Source: an uncultured Bacteroidota bacterium
GTDB lineage: Bacteria > Bacteroidota > Bacteroidia > Bacteroidales > UBA12481
DNA: 38,939 nt
Direction of reading: 5' to 3'
Assembly: GCA_903919925.1 (NCBI GenBank)
Contig: CAIXKO010000373.1
Span: forward strand, 1 to 38,939
Shown here piece by piece: positions 7,852 to 16,613 of the stretch (within the stretch, counting starts at the first letter, position 1; every line of letters begins with the position of its first letter). The notes below the pieces were generated by a model, which saw nothing but the letters and a program-made list of their open reading frames with translations, did no database searches and was not told where the DNA came from. The position numbers and the translations under genes were made by a program.

Positions 7852-9917
7852 TCCGGTTGTTTTTGTCGTTCAGCATTTCTTTGAATCAGAAGATCTTTGA
7901 TTTCATGTGATCTTTTTTCTGTCAGCGAATATCGAAGCAGAAAGAATATTGAAAACAGACTCAATAAAACCGGCAACCCGATTTCCAGCACACGCATCAT
8001 TAACAACGTGTACGGAGTTTGTTTGGTAAGCGGTGTAATATTGCTTTCAATAGCACTAAGTTCCTTGTCCAGATATTCTGCAGATAATGAAGTGTTCATA
8101 CCGTCAATGGCTTTGCTTATCCCCGCTATATTACTGATGATCACCTGATAGTGTTCTTTACTGTTCGTGTTTTTTTCAGATTTTGCCCTTAAGTGAGAAA
8201 GGAGCTCAAAGGAATGCATTCTTGCCTTTTCAAGCTTTGTTTGCAAAGTCAGAGACATCACTGATTGCTGTAATGAATCAATGCCAGAGATTGCAAACAG
8301 AGACCCTTCCTGTTCAACACGCAATTGCATGTTTTCAAGCCCGCTAACCGTAGAAATCGTGACAGACCTGGCATAAAGGAGCATGCTCTTCCTCATGGAT
8401 GAGTATTCAGGAAGATACTGACTTTTCTCGTCCTGATTTTTTTTCGACTCTTTGTCAAGGTATTTCAAATACTCCTTTGATTCCTTTAAAGCCTCAGATA
8501 ATTGAGTTTTGGTATTGGCCAACCACTCTGCATTGGAGGCAGTAAGACCCCGGAAGCGCTGCCAGGTCTGAACCTTTACACGCATCTCCTTGATATCTCC
8601 CTGAATGCTATCTACTTTAGTGACTTGAGTTGCATCAAACATGGTAAGCACAATCAGTGCACCTGCAACAAAACTTGCCAGTGCTGTACCCATCTTGATA
8701 AACCACCAGAAGATGGCATAAAAACTTCCTTCGGCGCGATAACCTGTCTTTAACTCATCTTCATCGCAAATATCACCAACCATTGATGATCCGAGAGTAA
8801 AAAAGAACAGCATGCCCGCTGAAAGCAGCATGGTTGGTATGATAATCAGATAAGGATAATTCGGATTGTAGCACACGATCTTTGAAAGCTGGGCCACCAC
8901 CATGAGTAAAATGGCTATGGTAAGGGTATTCCGCTTTCCCATTTTCGGGCTGATCCAGTTGAGCGGAAAAACAGCCAGAAGACCGGTGATTGCCCAAATT
9001 GTGCCGTTTATACCGAGCAGTCTCGCTCCGGCTACTTTATCCCCGCCAAAAACATAGAAGATCGGGATGTATGACCCAAGCAACTGAACAAAATTAAAGC
9101 CCATAGCCAGAGTGAAGATAGTGAGTGTCAGCATAATAAAGTTCCGATTGCTGGCCGTGCGTTTCATATCTGTCCAAAAAGGTGTTTTCTCCTGCTTCGC
9201 TACTTTTACAAATCCAGGCTCACGTAAAGTGTAGGACCACCAAAAAGTGAGGGGGATAAGAATCGCGGCAATCATCAGGGAAACATATCGCATTCCATCC
9301 GCTTCATTTCCCCCCGGACCTTTAAATATTTCCATGCTGGCCAGTGCAAAGAGCCAGGGTGTACTCATGGCAAAAAGATTTCCCACAAAACTTTTGGCAC
9401 TGAACAAGCGCGTTCGCTCATGGTAATCGGTAGTCATTTCCATCCCCAACGCACCATGAGGGATTTCAAAAATATTCACAGCTGTAAAAAACAGCAGAAG
9501 GGTCAGGAGGATATATGAAAGCTGAAACCATTGGTATCCCGTATCTGAGGGAAACCAGGCACGCACCATATCGCCCTTCGGAATCCACCACATAACCACA
9601 AACAAAACCGCAACCAATAATCCGCCTATCAGGAGGAAAGGACGCCGGCGCCCCCAACTCGTCCTTGTATTATCAGAGAGATGCCCGATAATAGGATCGG
9701 AAAGAGCATCCCACAATCGTGGAACAATCATGATAGCACCAAGCCAGAATGCGCTCAATCCCAAGCTGATATTGCCCATTAATCCTACCAGTATCCCTGC
9801 AATATTAAAAAGCGCAATGGGAATAATGCCCCCGGCACCGTAAGCCGCCAACTGCGAAAAGGGAAGGCGATCCTCCGGTTTCGTTCGGTGATCCATGTGT
9901 TGTTCTTTCTCTTTCAT
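7848..9917 (-). CDS. GPH-family sugar:cation symporter with a large extramembrane insertion
   Basis: Glycoside-pentoside-hexuronide symporters (MFS_2) bring oligosaccharides across the inner membrane. Family signatures visible include RLWDALSDPIIGHLSDNTRT near 67-86, GRRRPF near 89-94, EIPHGALGMEM near 151-161, and DICDEDELKTGYRAEGSFYA at 382-401. Membrane segments run through about residue 427. Usual members have 450-500 residues; this one has 689. The excess is a charged, helix-rich segment of about 205 residues (430-635) inserted before the last membrane helix (about 638-662), followed by a short basic tail. The start has no competing upstream gene; M8 is an alternative. It lies 23 bp after the large secreted protein and overlaps the GH35 start by 4 bases. 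The likely cargo is beta-1,2-glucooligosaccharides, inferred from the locus. Confidence 0.88.
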   Translation of the reverse strand: MKEKEQHMDHRTKPEDRLPFSQLAAYGAGGIIPIALFNIAGILVGLMGNISLGLSAFWLGAIMIVPRLWDALSDPIIGHLSDNTRTSWGRRRPFLLIGGLLVAVLFVVMWWIPKGDMVRAWFPSDTGYQWFQLSYILLTLLLFFTAVNIFEIPHGALGMEMTTDYHERTRLFSAKSFVGNLFAMSTPWLFALASMEIFKGPGGNEADGMRYVSLMIAAILIPLTFWWSYTLREPGFVKVAKQEKTPFWTDMKRTASNRNFIMLTLTIFTLAMGFNFVQLLGSYIPIFYVFGGDKVAGARLLGINGTIWAITGLLAVFPLNWISPKMGKRNTLTIAILLMVVAQLSKIVCYNPNYPYLIIIPTMLLSAGMLFFFTLGSSMVGDICDEDELKTGYRAEGSFYAIFWWFIKMGTALASFVAGALIVLTMFDATQVTKVDSIQGDIKEMRVKVQTWQRFRGLTASNAEWLANTKTQLSEALKESKEYLKYLDKESKKNQDEKSQYLPEYSSMRKSMLLYARSVTISTVSGLENMQLRVEQEGSLFAISGIDSLQQSVMSLTLQTKLEKARMHSFELLSHLRAKSEKNTNSKEHYQVIISNIAGISKAIDGMNTSLSAEYLDKELSAIESNITPLTKQTPYTLLMMRVLEIGLPVLLSLFSIFFLLRYSLTEKRSHEIKDLLIQRNAERQKQPE

Positions 9918-9940
9918 AATTGTTTGTGAGGTTTAGACCG

Positions 9941-12900
9941 TTAATATGTTATCACCACTTTTGCCGGAATCACTTTTACAGATATTTCCTTATTACTGAA
10001 AGCCTTGCTCTCCATTCCATTGATTGTCAATTTCTTTGGCAGCTTTGACCCATTAAAATTCCTGATAACAATACCATTGGCAGGCAATGATACCTGGCCG
10101 GAAATATAAATCACATACTTGTTTTCTTCTTTCTTGATGCCATATGAAATCTCCCCGTAATACGTTGGCAGATTTTCTACAGACATCCCCTTCGGTGAAT
10201 CAATCCAATCCTGATAAAGTGCAGCAGCCAGAACCAGCGATTGATCATATTCATTTTCATAAACAAACATGGAGCGTATTGCGTTAATAAAATCACTTCC
10301 CACCCAGGTGTGTGGCATATCACCGATGTATCGCGGAGTACGGTAATCTTTCCAAACCACCTCTGCCCAATGGTTCCATCCTTGAGGGCGCTGATCATTC
10401 AGGAAAAATTCAATCAGTTCGTGCGCCCGCTCCGGCTGATCAAGCAGAATGAACGATCCGATCAATCGATTTTCATATGGAGTGTAATTCACCCAGTTGA
10501 GCTTCCCGTCGCGCCTGTTTTTAAAAGAATCATAATACTTATCAAAGGTATTATAAACCTGCGGTGTAGGAAGGTTATTCAGTTCATTACAAGGCGTTAA
10601 GGCTATGGTTGTTGAGGTTGCATCAAAATCACCCAGTTCCACACATCCGGGAATGTAGTCGATCTTCCTGGTTTTCATGGCTAGTTGCAACGAATGATAA
10701 AGGTTTTCCCTGAAAGTATCCCTGATCTTTTTTACCCTCTCGTATGATTCTTTCTCCCCAAGGATTTTCTGAATCTCGGTTGCATCTTTCAAACCTTTCA
10801 TCACAAAGAAATTATCCCAGTATGAATGCATGGGTTTTGCCGAATAACCTTCATGGCTGATCGATTCGGTTACCAAACCGTAGTATGCATGCAAACTGTC
10901 GTTGCCAAACCGGTAATGATCAGTCGACCGTAAGGCAATCAGCGATTCGATATAATCTACGGTCTTTAAAACGTTACTATTTTTTGATCTGAGAAAGGCG
11001 GTATCACGTGTAAAGTTAAAATATTCGCGGAGCAGGTAGATCATCTCTCCATGGCTGTCATTCTCGGGAACCGGATCAGGACCGCGGGAATCCACTACAC
11101 AAGGTACCTTTCCATTTTCGTATTGAAAACTGGTATACCAATCGATAAAATCCTTCACTTCAGGAACGATACCTGATTTCAATAGGGCCGATGATGTTAG
11201 TGCACCATCCCGCATCCAGCTTCTTTCGTACGATCTGGAGCCCGGCTGAATACCAGCCTTATCCCTGTTAATCAGTATATATGCAAGATTTGACCGGTAG
11301 GTGTCAATAATCCTGTCTGCTGAGCTGGGTAAATCAAATGTGATATGATCCACTTTCGATCTCCAGAATTCAGCCGTTTTGTCGGGCCCGTCAAACAGAT
11401 ACGAGGTGCCCTTTTTCTCATCAATCGATTTTTCACTGTAAAACGGAACCGATAAGCTAAATCCGGTATTTTCACCGGATTCCAGATGAATTTTATATTT
11501 AACTGCCCCATTTGCTAAACCATGAGCATCTTCAACGGATTTACTCAGCGGAAAACTTCCATTTCGCAGGAAATCGGCCAGGCATCCTTCATCAGAACCT
11601 GCTGCCCCAAACGCATTATACTCTCTCTGGGACACCACGACTTTATCATCAACAATTATATAACCGTTTTTCTCTGAAATCGATTTTATTTTCCCGGCAC
11701 CCCCGGTAAGGTTCAGGAATTGATAATAGGGATTCACCTGGAAGGGGCGGATTAAAAGATAAAACTCAAAATCTTTTGGTTTTCCAACCCGGTTTTTGAA
11801 GTTATAACGGATGTTGAGCCTGGAGTCTTTATTCGCCTCGCCAATAGCAGTTATGGTGGTAGTGAATTCCAGATCACTGAACAACCAGGTAACTGTCGGT
11901 TCAAAATCAAAACCCTGCTTTTTATCGGGAGCCCCCATAGACTGGCTGCTTAACACATTGCTCCAGTTATACAGTGAGTCCCCTATTTTGATCATAGGCT
12001 CAATGGAAAAGAGAGCCTTATCTACCTCCACCATACCATCTTCGTTGATAAGGGCCTCCTTCACATCATTGTTCACTCCCGTGATGGTCCAGAACGAAGC
12101 CTGCTCCCGAAAGTACCTTGGATAATTTCCCACCGGTGAATTCTGGGCGGTATAAATCAGAAAATCATTTAATACTAATGAATTTTTTATATCCAGGAAT
12201 CTGATGTTGCCAATCCCGAATCCTTCTTTTGCATTTCCTGTCAACAGATTGATTTTAATATACTTTGTCTCGGCCTCGGCCAGTCTGATAAAACTTACAT
12301 CTGCCTGATTGGAGGATACAGAATAAACCTTCTCCCATTTTACACCATCGTCTGAAAAGTTAACATCAAAACTTTTAGCCGAATGACCTTTCTGCCATTG
12401 TATTTGCAATCCTCCGAATTCCCTTCGGGTATTAAAATCAATGACAATATCCTGTGCAATCGCACCTTTACTTTGCCACCAGGTATCGCCGGATTGGTCG
12501 AGGATTAAATTGGGAGCGTGCTGATTCATTGATGAAGATGCTGTGATGGAAGGTTGCGGATAGGATTGCGATTCAGGCGGAAGCCTATCAAATCTCAGAT
12601 CATCTATCCACAAAGTTCCTTTTCCTCCAACAAATGATGCAACAGTAAACTCAATCCTGTCAAAACGCTTAAGGTTTTGGTCCACTGTTGGTCCCCAGGC
12701 AAAATTGATATGTCTTTTCTTTATTCTTATTTTTTTCCATTCCTTCGGAAAGTCGTAATTGCGGTTGTTCACCCACCAAACATTATTTCCGGTACTGTCA
12801 ATAAATTTAATTTCAAAATTGTTGGCTGGCGATTCTGCTTTTACATAAAAGGTAAATTCATAATTATCCGGAAGATCTATTGGGAATAGTTTCTGCATTC

Positions 12901-13126
12901 CGCCATAGCCGGTCCCTTTCGTAAAATCGTAATCAAACCGGATCGCGTTCCCTGTAATTCCTTTTTCAGTGGATAATGAAAGGCTCACGCCATCTGATTT
13001 GATGAAAGTCCAACCGGTTTTGTGTTCAAAATCGTCCAGACTCGTACTTTGTGCCTGAGTCAGATTGGTTGCAAAAACAAAGAAGAAGAACACTGAGCAG
13101 CAATTGACAAATAGAATTCGCCTCAT
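9941..13126 (-). CDS. Secreted multidomain candidate glycoside hydrolase (CBM-like, F5/8C, (alpha/alpha)6-type)
   Basis: Predicted 1,061 residues. A signal peptide with a Phe-rich core is followed by a likely cleavage near AQA/AQS. Residues about 29-180 resemble a CBM11/CIA30-type jelly roll (starting DDFEHKTGW and ending WIDDLRFD). Residues about 190-315 look like an F5/8C discoidin (CBM32-type) module. A beta-sandwich region (about 320-600) leads into an (alpha/alpha)6-type domain (about 600-970) with acidic motifs SWMRDGA at 636-642, NDSHGE at 689-694, YWDNFF at 769-774, LGDFDATS at 831-838 and WNHWAEVVW at 917-925; a short beta tail closes it. I cannot assign a GH family. ATG 13126 is preferred because it gives a clean signal peptide and starts just after the GH144 stop; an upstream ATG at 13156 would overlap that gene. 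It probably acts on imported glucan in the periplasm. Confidence 0.75.
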   Translation of the reverse strand: MRRILFVNCCSVFFFFVFATNLTQAQSTSLDDFEHKTGWTFIKSDGVSLSLSTEKGITGNAIRFDYDFTKGTGYGGMQKLFPIDLPDNYEFTFYVKAESPANNFEIKFIDSTGNNVWWVNNRNYDFPKEWKKIRIKKRHINFAWGPTVDQNLKRFDRIEFTVASFVGGKGTLWIDDLRFDRLPPESQSYPQPSITASSSMNQHAPNLILDQSGDTWWQSKGAIAQDIVIDFNTRREFGGLQIQWQKGHSAKSFDVNFSDDGVKWEKVYSVSSNQADVSFIRLAEAETKYIKINLLTGNAKEGFGIGNIRFLDIKNSLVLNDFLIYTAQNSPVGNYPRYFREQASFWTITGVNNDVKEALINEDGMVEVDKALFSIEPMIKIGDSLYNWSNVLSSQSMGAPDKKQGFDFEPTVTWLFSDLEFTTTITAIGEANKDSRLNIRYNFKNRVGKPKDFEFYLLIRPFQVNPYYQFLNLTGGAGKIKSISEKNGYIIVDDKVVVSQREYNAFGAAGSDEGCLADFLRNGSFPLSKSVEDAHGLANGAVKYKIHLESGENTGFSLSVPFYSEKSIDEKKGTSYLFDGPDKTAEFWRSKVDHITFDLPSSADRIIDTYRSNLAYILINRDKAGIQPGSRSYERSWMRDGALTSSALLKSGIVPEVKDFIDWYTSFQYENGKVPCVVDSRGPDPVPENDSHGEMIYLLREYFNFTRDTAFLRSKNSNVLKTVDYIESLIALRSTDHYRFGNDSLHAYYGLVTESISHEGYSAKPMHSYWDNFFVMKGLKDATEIQKILGEKESYERVKKIRDTFRENLYHSLQLAMKTRKIDYIPGCVELGDFDATSTTIALTPCNELNNLPTPQVYNTFDKYYDSFKNRRDGKLNWVNYTPYENRLIGSFILLDQPERAHELIEFFLNDQRPQGWNHWAEVVWKDYRTPRYIGDMPHTWVGSDFINAIRSMFVYENEYDQSLVLAAALYQDWIDSPKGMSVENLPTYYGEISYGIKKEENKYVIYISGQVSLPANGIVIRNFNGSKLPKKLTINGMESKAFSNKEISVKVIPAKVVITY

Positions 13127-13133
13127 AAAGATT

Positions 13134-14531
13134 CTACTTAAGATATTCATAGCCAAGTTTATTCAGCCCGGTCTGGATAATAGGATCTTTCATAACATAA
13201 TTCCAGACGAAACCAGTTCTGAAATTTTCAATCATCAGCAGCATCGGCCCTTCATCAATTCCAATAAAATCATCATTGACCCACTTTGCCGTGGGGTTAA
13301 ACGAATCATAATAACCATATTTTCCCCAAAGTTTCCGGCCATATTTATCGTTGATCGACCTGATAGTTGGGAGCACTATTTCTGGTGCAAAAGGCAAAGA
13401 GGAAAGTGGACCATATGGTGCTATGGTACCGTCATCAAAATAATTGTAATCGGGTCCGCTGGTTCCTCTCCCTGCATAACCCAGGAACTTTTTATCGTCA
13501 AAATTCATTTTTTCGGTTGGCCCGTCGCTCGCAGTAACACCCCAGCAGAGTGAATCGTAACCAACCCAGCCTTTAGGATTATCCATTGCGTAACGGCGCT
13601 GAACATAAGTTGCCCGGCGGGAGTTTTCAAAATAGTCAATTCCCTTTTCCTTCATATAACTATCATAAAGTCCCCGGTAATCAATAAAAGCCTGGGAAAA
13701 CTGGTGACCAAAAAGCGGAGGAAATGCCACGTGCGAAAGTCCTTCGTAGGGAGTATACCATTTGTATGACTTTAGCCATGCCTGATAGCTCCGATCCACA
13801 TTTTTCATACCGCTGCCAGCCGCCAGAACGTAAAGGAATAATGCCTCATTATACCCGTTCCATCCAAAAGTGTGCATGCCCTTCTCGGGGGTCCATCCCA
13901 TTGATATGGTATTAGCAAACTTACCAGTATCGGGCATGGTCACGAAATCCCAGTCGATTCTTCCGAGTAACAAGTCGGAAAGTGATCGAATCTGTGTTTC
14001 ACTCTCATTATCAAGATGATAATAGTTTCGGGCAAATAGGATTCCCATCATCAAAATTCCAGTATCAATGGTTGAAAGCTCACAATTCCATTCACGTACA
14101 CCATTTTTCATGTCCAGGAAATGATAAAAAAATCCTTTATATCCGGTTACCATCTTATCGCTGCTTTGAACCGAGCTGGTAAAAAACTTTAACATTTTAA
14201 GCGTGATTTCAGCAGCTTTTTCACGCGTAATCCAGTTTCTTTCCACACCAATCGCAAAGGACGGAATTCCAAATCCTGTGGAGGCTATACTGGCCGGTGC
14301 CCATGTGGCTGTGCGGTCTTTAACTATGCCCCATTCAGGATGATGCTCATTTAAAAAGAAAAGAAAAGCATTATGCTGAATGGAATCAAGCATAGCCACC
14401 TCATCCGACGTTAAAGGGTAAATAACCTTCCCATTCGATCTGAATTTAAGGTTCTGTGCCTGTACTAAATTTGAAGTGGTGAGAAATAGAACAAGGAGGA
14501 AAAGAATATTGAACTTTAACCGGTTTTTCAT
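13134..14531 (-). CDS. GH144 endo-beta-1,2-glucanase-like enzyme, secreted
   Basis: A 465-residue protein with a signal peptide (hydrophobic core about 8-20, AQA-type cleavage near 24-26) and no lipobox Cys, so predicted periplasmic. The rest matches the PF10091/GH144 glucoamylase-like (alpha/alpha)6 family, whose characterised Chitinophaga pinensis member is an endo-beta-1,2-glucanase of similar size. Landmarks are ASTGFGIPSFAIGVERNWI near 83-101, EWNCELSTIDTG at 147-158 (candidate catalytic or substrate-binding acids E151 and D156), FGWNGYNEA near 222-230, WGVTASDGP near 330-338 and the C-terminal FIGIDEGPMLLMIENFR near 422-438. The same order of motifs appears in the neighbouring lipoprotein GH144. 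It is separated from that upstream gene by about 100 bp without a recognisable promoter. Its stop lies 8 bp before the next gene's start. The exact activity (endo or exo) cannot be read from sequence. Confidence 0.85.
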   Translation of the reverse strand: MKNRLKFNILFLLVLFLTTSNLVQAQNLKFRSNGKVIYPLTSDEVAMLDSIQHNAFLFFLNEHHPEWGIVKDRTATWAPASIASTGFGIPSFAIGVERNWITREKAAEITLKMLKFFTSSVQSSDKMVTGYKGFFYHFLDMKNGVREWNCELSTIDTGILMMGILFARNYYHLDNESETQIRSLSDLLLGRIDWDFVTMPDTGKFANTISMGWTPEKGMHTFGWNGYNEALFLYVLAAGSGMKNVDRSYQAWLKSYKWYTPYEGLSHVAFPPLFGHQFSQAFIDYRGLYDSYMKEKGIDYFENSRRATYVQRRYAMDNPKGWVGYDSLCWGVTASDGPTEKMNFDDKKFLGYAGRGTSGPDYNYFDDGTIAPYGPLSSLPFAPEIVLPTIRSINDKYGRKLWGKYGYYDSFNPTAKWVNDDFIGIDEGPMLLMIENFRTGFVWNYVMKDPIIQTGLNKLGYEYLK

Positions 14532-14634
14532 ATTGATCTGGAATGGTTCTTAATAAAATTTCTAAAAAAGACTGCTTTAACAGCCCTAAAGTAAATTTGA
14601 CCAAATCGGAAATAGGAGCAATTCCAATTTTTTT

Positions 14635-16602
14635 CTAAAAAGAAAATCCCAATTTGGTCAGACCGGACTGTACTTCCGGATTGCTCATAAAAAGCTTCCA
14701 CAGGAGTCCGGAACGGTAATTTTCAATCATTGTCACTATTGGCCCCTGATCGATAGCCAGATATGAATTGGCCCACCAGCCGGCACTTACGTTAAACGCA
14801 TCGTAGAACCCGTAAGGGCCCCAGAGTTTATCGCCCAGCCGGTAATAAAAATGCCTGATTGCCCTTAAAGATTGTTCCGGAGTATAGGGGAGCGATGAAA
14901 TGGCAGCAGTTGGGGTGATCACTCCCAGGTCGTTAGTTGGAGAATGAGCATTGTATCCCGATTGGTTATCACTGGCCGTTAATCCCCAGCAATCAGCGCT
15001 ATAACCAATGAATCCCTTTGGGTTCGCCATACAATAATTCATATTGATCAACGAATGATTGACATTCTGGATCCAATAATCACCATAATCGTCCTGGAGT
15101 TTCCGAGGATCTAAACCAAGAAAGCTGTAATGAGTGAAGAACAATGGACCTCCAAAATCGGAACCCAGTGGTAGAACAATTCCAAAATATTTTTTCCCGT
15201 TTCTAATGGATCCGTTGCTTGCATAACCTTTATGATAGGCCGTTGCAGGTATTCCATGAGTTGGGGATGATGCAGCCAGAATATACGCGATCAGGGTTTC
15301 ATTATATCCCTTAAGCTGCATGTTAATGATAAACCCGAAATTTGGGGACCAGTGCCAATACAAAACTTCCTGCCCCTTAGTATACCAATCCCATTCCACT
15401 GTTTCCCAAAGGCCGGTTATTCTGGATTTCAGCAGATCTTCACGTGGATCCGATGCATTCAAATATTCACGCATCGCCAGCAAACCCTCTATCATAAATG
15501 AAGTTTCAACCAGATCACCTCCATTATCCTGGGTACTGAAAGGAACCGTTTTCCCTGTTGATCCATTGAGCCAATGCGGCCAGGCCCCATGATACCGATC
15601 GCAGGTTTCCAGAAAATTCAGGATCAGGTTCAACCGGGTCAGTCCTTCATCGCGGGTGATAAAGGAACGTTCCATGCCTGTTATGATGGCCATTACCCCA
15701 AATCCCGATCCGCCAATCGTTACTATATCCCCGGATGTGTTCCGCTCCCTGGCCAATCCACAAGCCGGATGACCAAAATCCCAAAAATAACGGAACGTTT
15801 GCCGCTGCACCAGCTCCATCAGCTCATCATCGGGTATCCTTGGAAATTTATCGGTTGAATCCAGATTGGTATAAAAGGAATTTGAAAATCCATCAAAAGT
15901 ATAGCCAGCAGTGGAAACCAGATTTGACGAAATCGTAAAATAGTACTTTGTGTAACCTTTAAGTGGTTCTTTATTAGTGAATGTGATCGATTTGCTATCA
16001 GCTGAAAGTAATGGTTCCAATGATATCCCACCCGAAAATGTAAAAAAGGACAAATAACCCGATGATGGTAATGGTTCAGAAAACTCAGCCGAAATGGTAA
16101 TTTGCTTTAAATCAATATTAACCAACGGCTTTAATGTTTTAAATGGCACACCATTGAGTGTTATATTGATCAATGAGAGTTTTCCTTTTACCGTAGAAAA
16201 TTTGTAAACGATGCCCGGAAAGGATTCGCCCAATGCCCCCTTCATACCAGTTCCGATAGTAAAATCATAAGTGGTCAGGTATTCCAGCTTTTGCAAAGGA
16301 TTAATCGTGATGGTAGTCCGGTCAGCTGTACAGGAGAACCCGTAGTTAATTAAAATGCCCGTTTGACTTTTCAATGTCATGGAATTCTTTACCGATGCAG
16401 TGTCAATGGCGCTGCTGAATTCAACGATTAAATCAGCACCAACATCAATGTTCGCTGAGGTCTCAGTGGTAATCAGGGTAATATCACCAGCAGTTACTTT
16501 AACCAGTTGAATGGTACCATGGTTTACCGGATCAGGTTTGCATGAGAATAAGGCCGATAATAAACTGGTTACGACAAATACTAATCTTAAGATTTTTCTC
16601 AC
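14635..16602 (-). CDS. Lipoprotein with two Ig-like domains and a GH144 catalytic domain
   Basis: A 655-residue lipoprotein: short signal peptide with lipobox LFS-C21, so anchored in a membrane and probably exposed on the cell surface. Residues about 30-137 and 143-247 are two beta-rich Ig-like (Big_5-type) domains that would hold the enzyme away from the membrane. Residues about 255-655 are a GH144 domain parallel to the downstream secreted enzyme: IGGSGFGVMAIITGMERSFIT near 296-316, DLVETSFMIEGL near 363-374 (E366 aligns with E151 of the other copy), WGLTASD, and a C-terminal AIDQGPIVTMIENYRSG. The likely role is the first cut of extracellular beta-1,2-glucan before SusCD import. It follows the LamG lipoprotein gene by 11 bp, so the two are co-transcribed. 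Surface rather than inner-leaflet location is inferred. Confidence 0.83.
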   Translation of the reverse strand: MRKILRLVFVVTSLLSALFSCKPDPVNHGTIQLVKVTAGDITLITTETSANIDVGADLIVEFSSAIDTASVKNSMTLKSQTGILINYGFSCTADRTTITINPLQKLEYLTTYDFTIGTGMKGALGESFPGIVYKFSTVKGKLSLINITLNGVPFKTLKPLVNIDLKQITISAEFSEPLPSSGYLSFFTFSGGISLEPLLSADSKSITFTNKEPLKGYTKYYFTISSNLVSTAGYTFDGFSNSFYTNLDSTDKFPRIPDDELMELVQRQTFRYFWDFGHPACGLARERNTSGDIVTIGGSGFGVMAIITGMERSFITRDEGLTRLNLILNFLETCDRYHGAWPHWLNGSTGKTVPFSTQDNGGDLVETSFMIEGLLAMREYLNASDPREDLLKSRITGLWETVEWDWYTKGQEVLYWHWSPNFGFIINMQLKGYNETLIAYILAASSPTHGIPATAYHKGYASNGSIRNGKKYFGIVLPLGSDFGGPLFFTHYSFLGLDPRKLQDDYGDYWIQNVNHSLINMNYCMANPKGFIGYSADCWGLTASDNQSGYNAHSPTNDLGVITPTAAISSLPYTPEQSLRAIRHFYYRLGDKLWGPYGFYDAFNVSAGWWANSYLAIDQGPIVTMIENYRSGLLWKLFMSNPEVQSGLTKLGFSF

Positions 16603-16613
16603 TTGGATTGTTT

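Noticed and set aside
10241-10600. A 119-codon + strand open frame
   Set aside because: It is entirely antisense inside the large secreted protein gene and its translation resembles no protein family.
13065-13553. A 162-codon + strand open frame
   Set aside because: It lies antisense across the 3' end of the GH144 gene and the start of the large secreted protein gene, has no recognisable domain and no RBS or promoter. The - strand frames carry clear signal peptides and family motifs.
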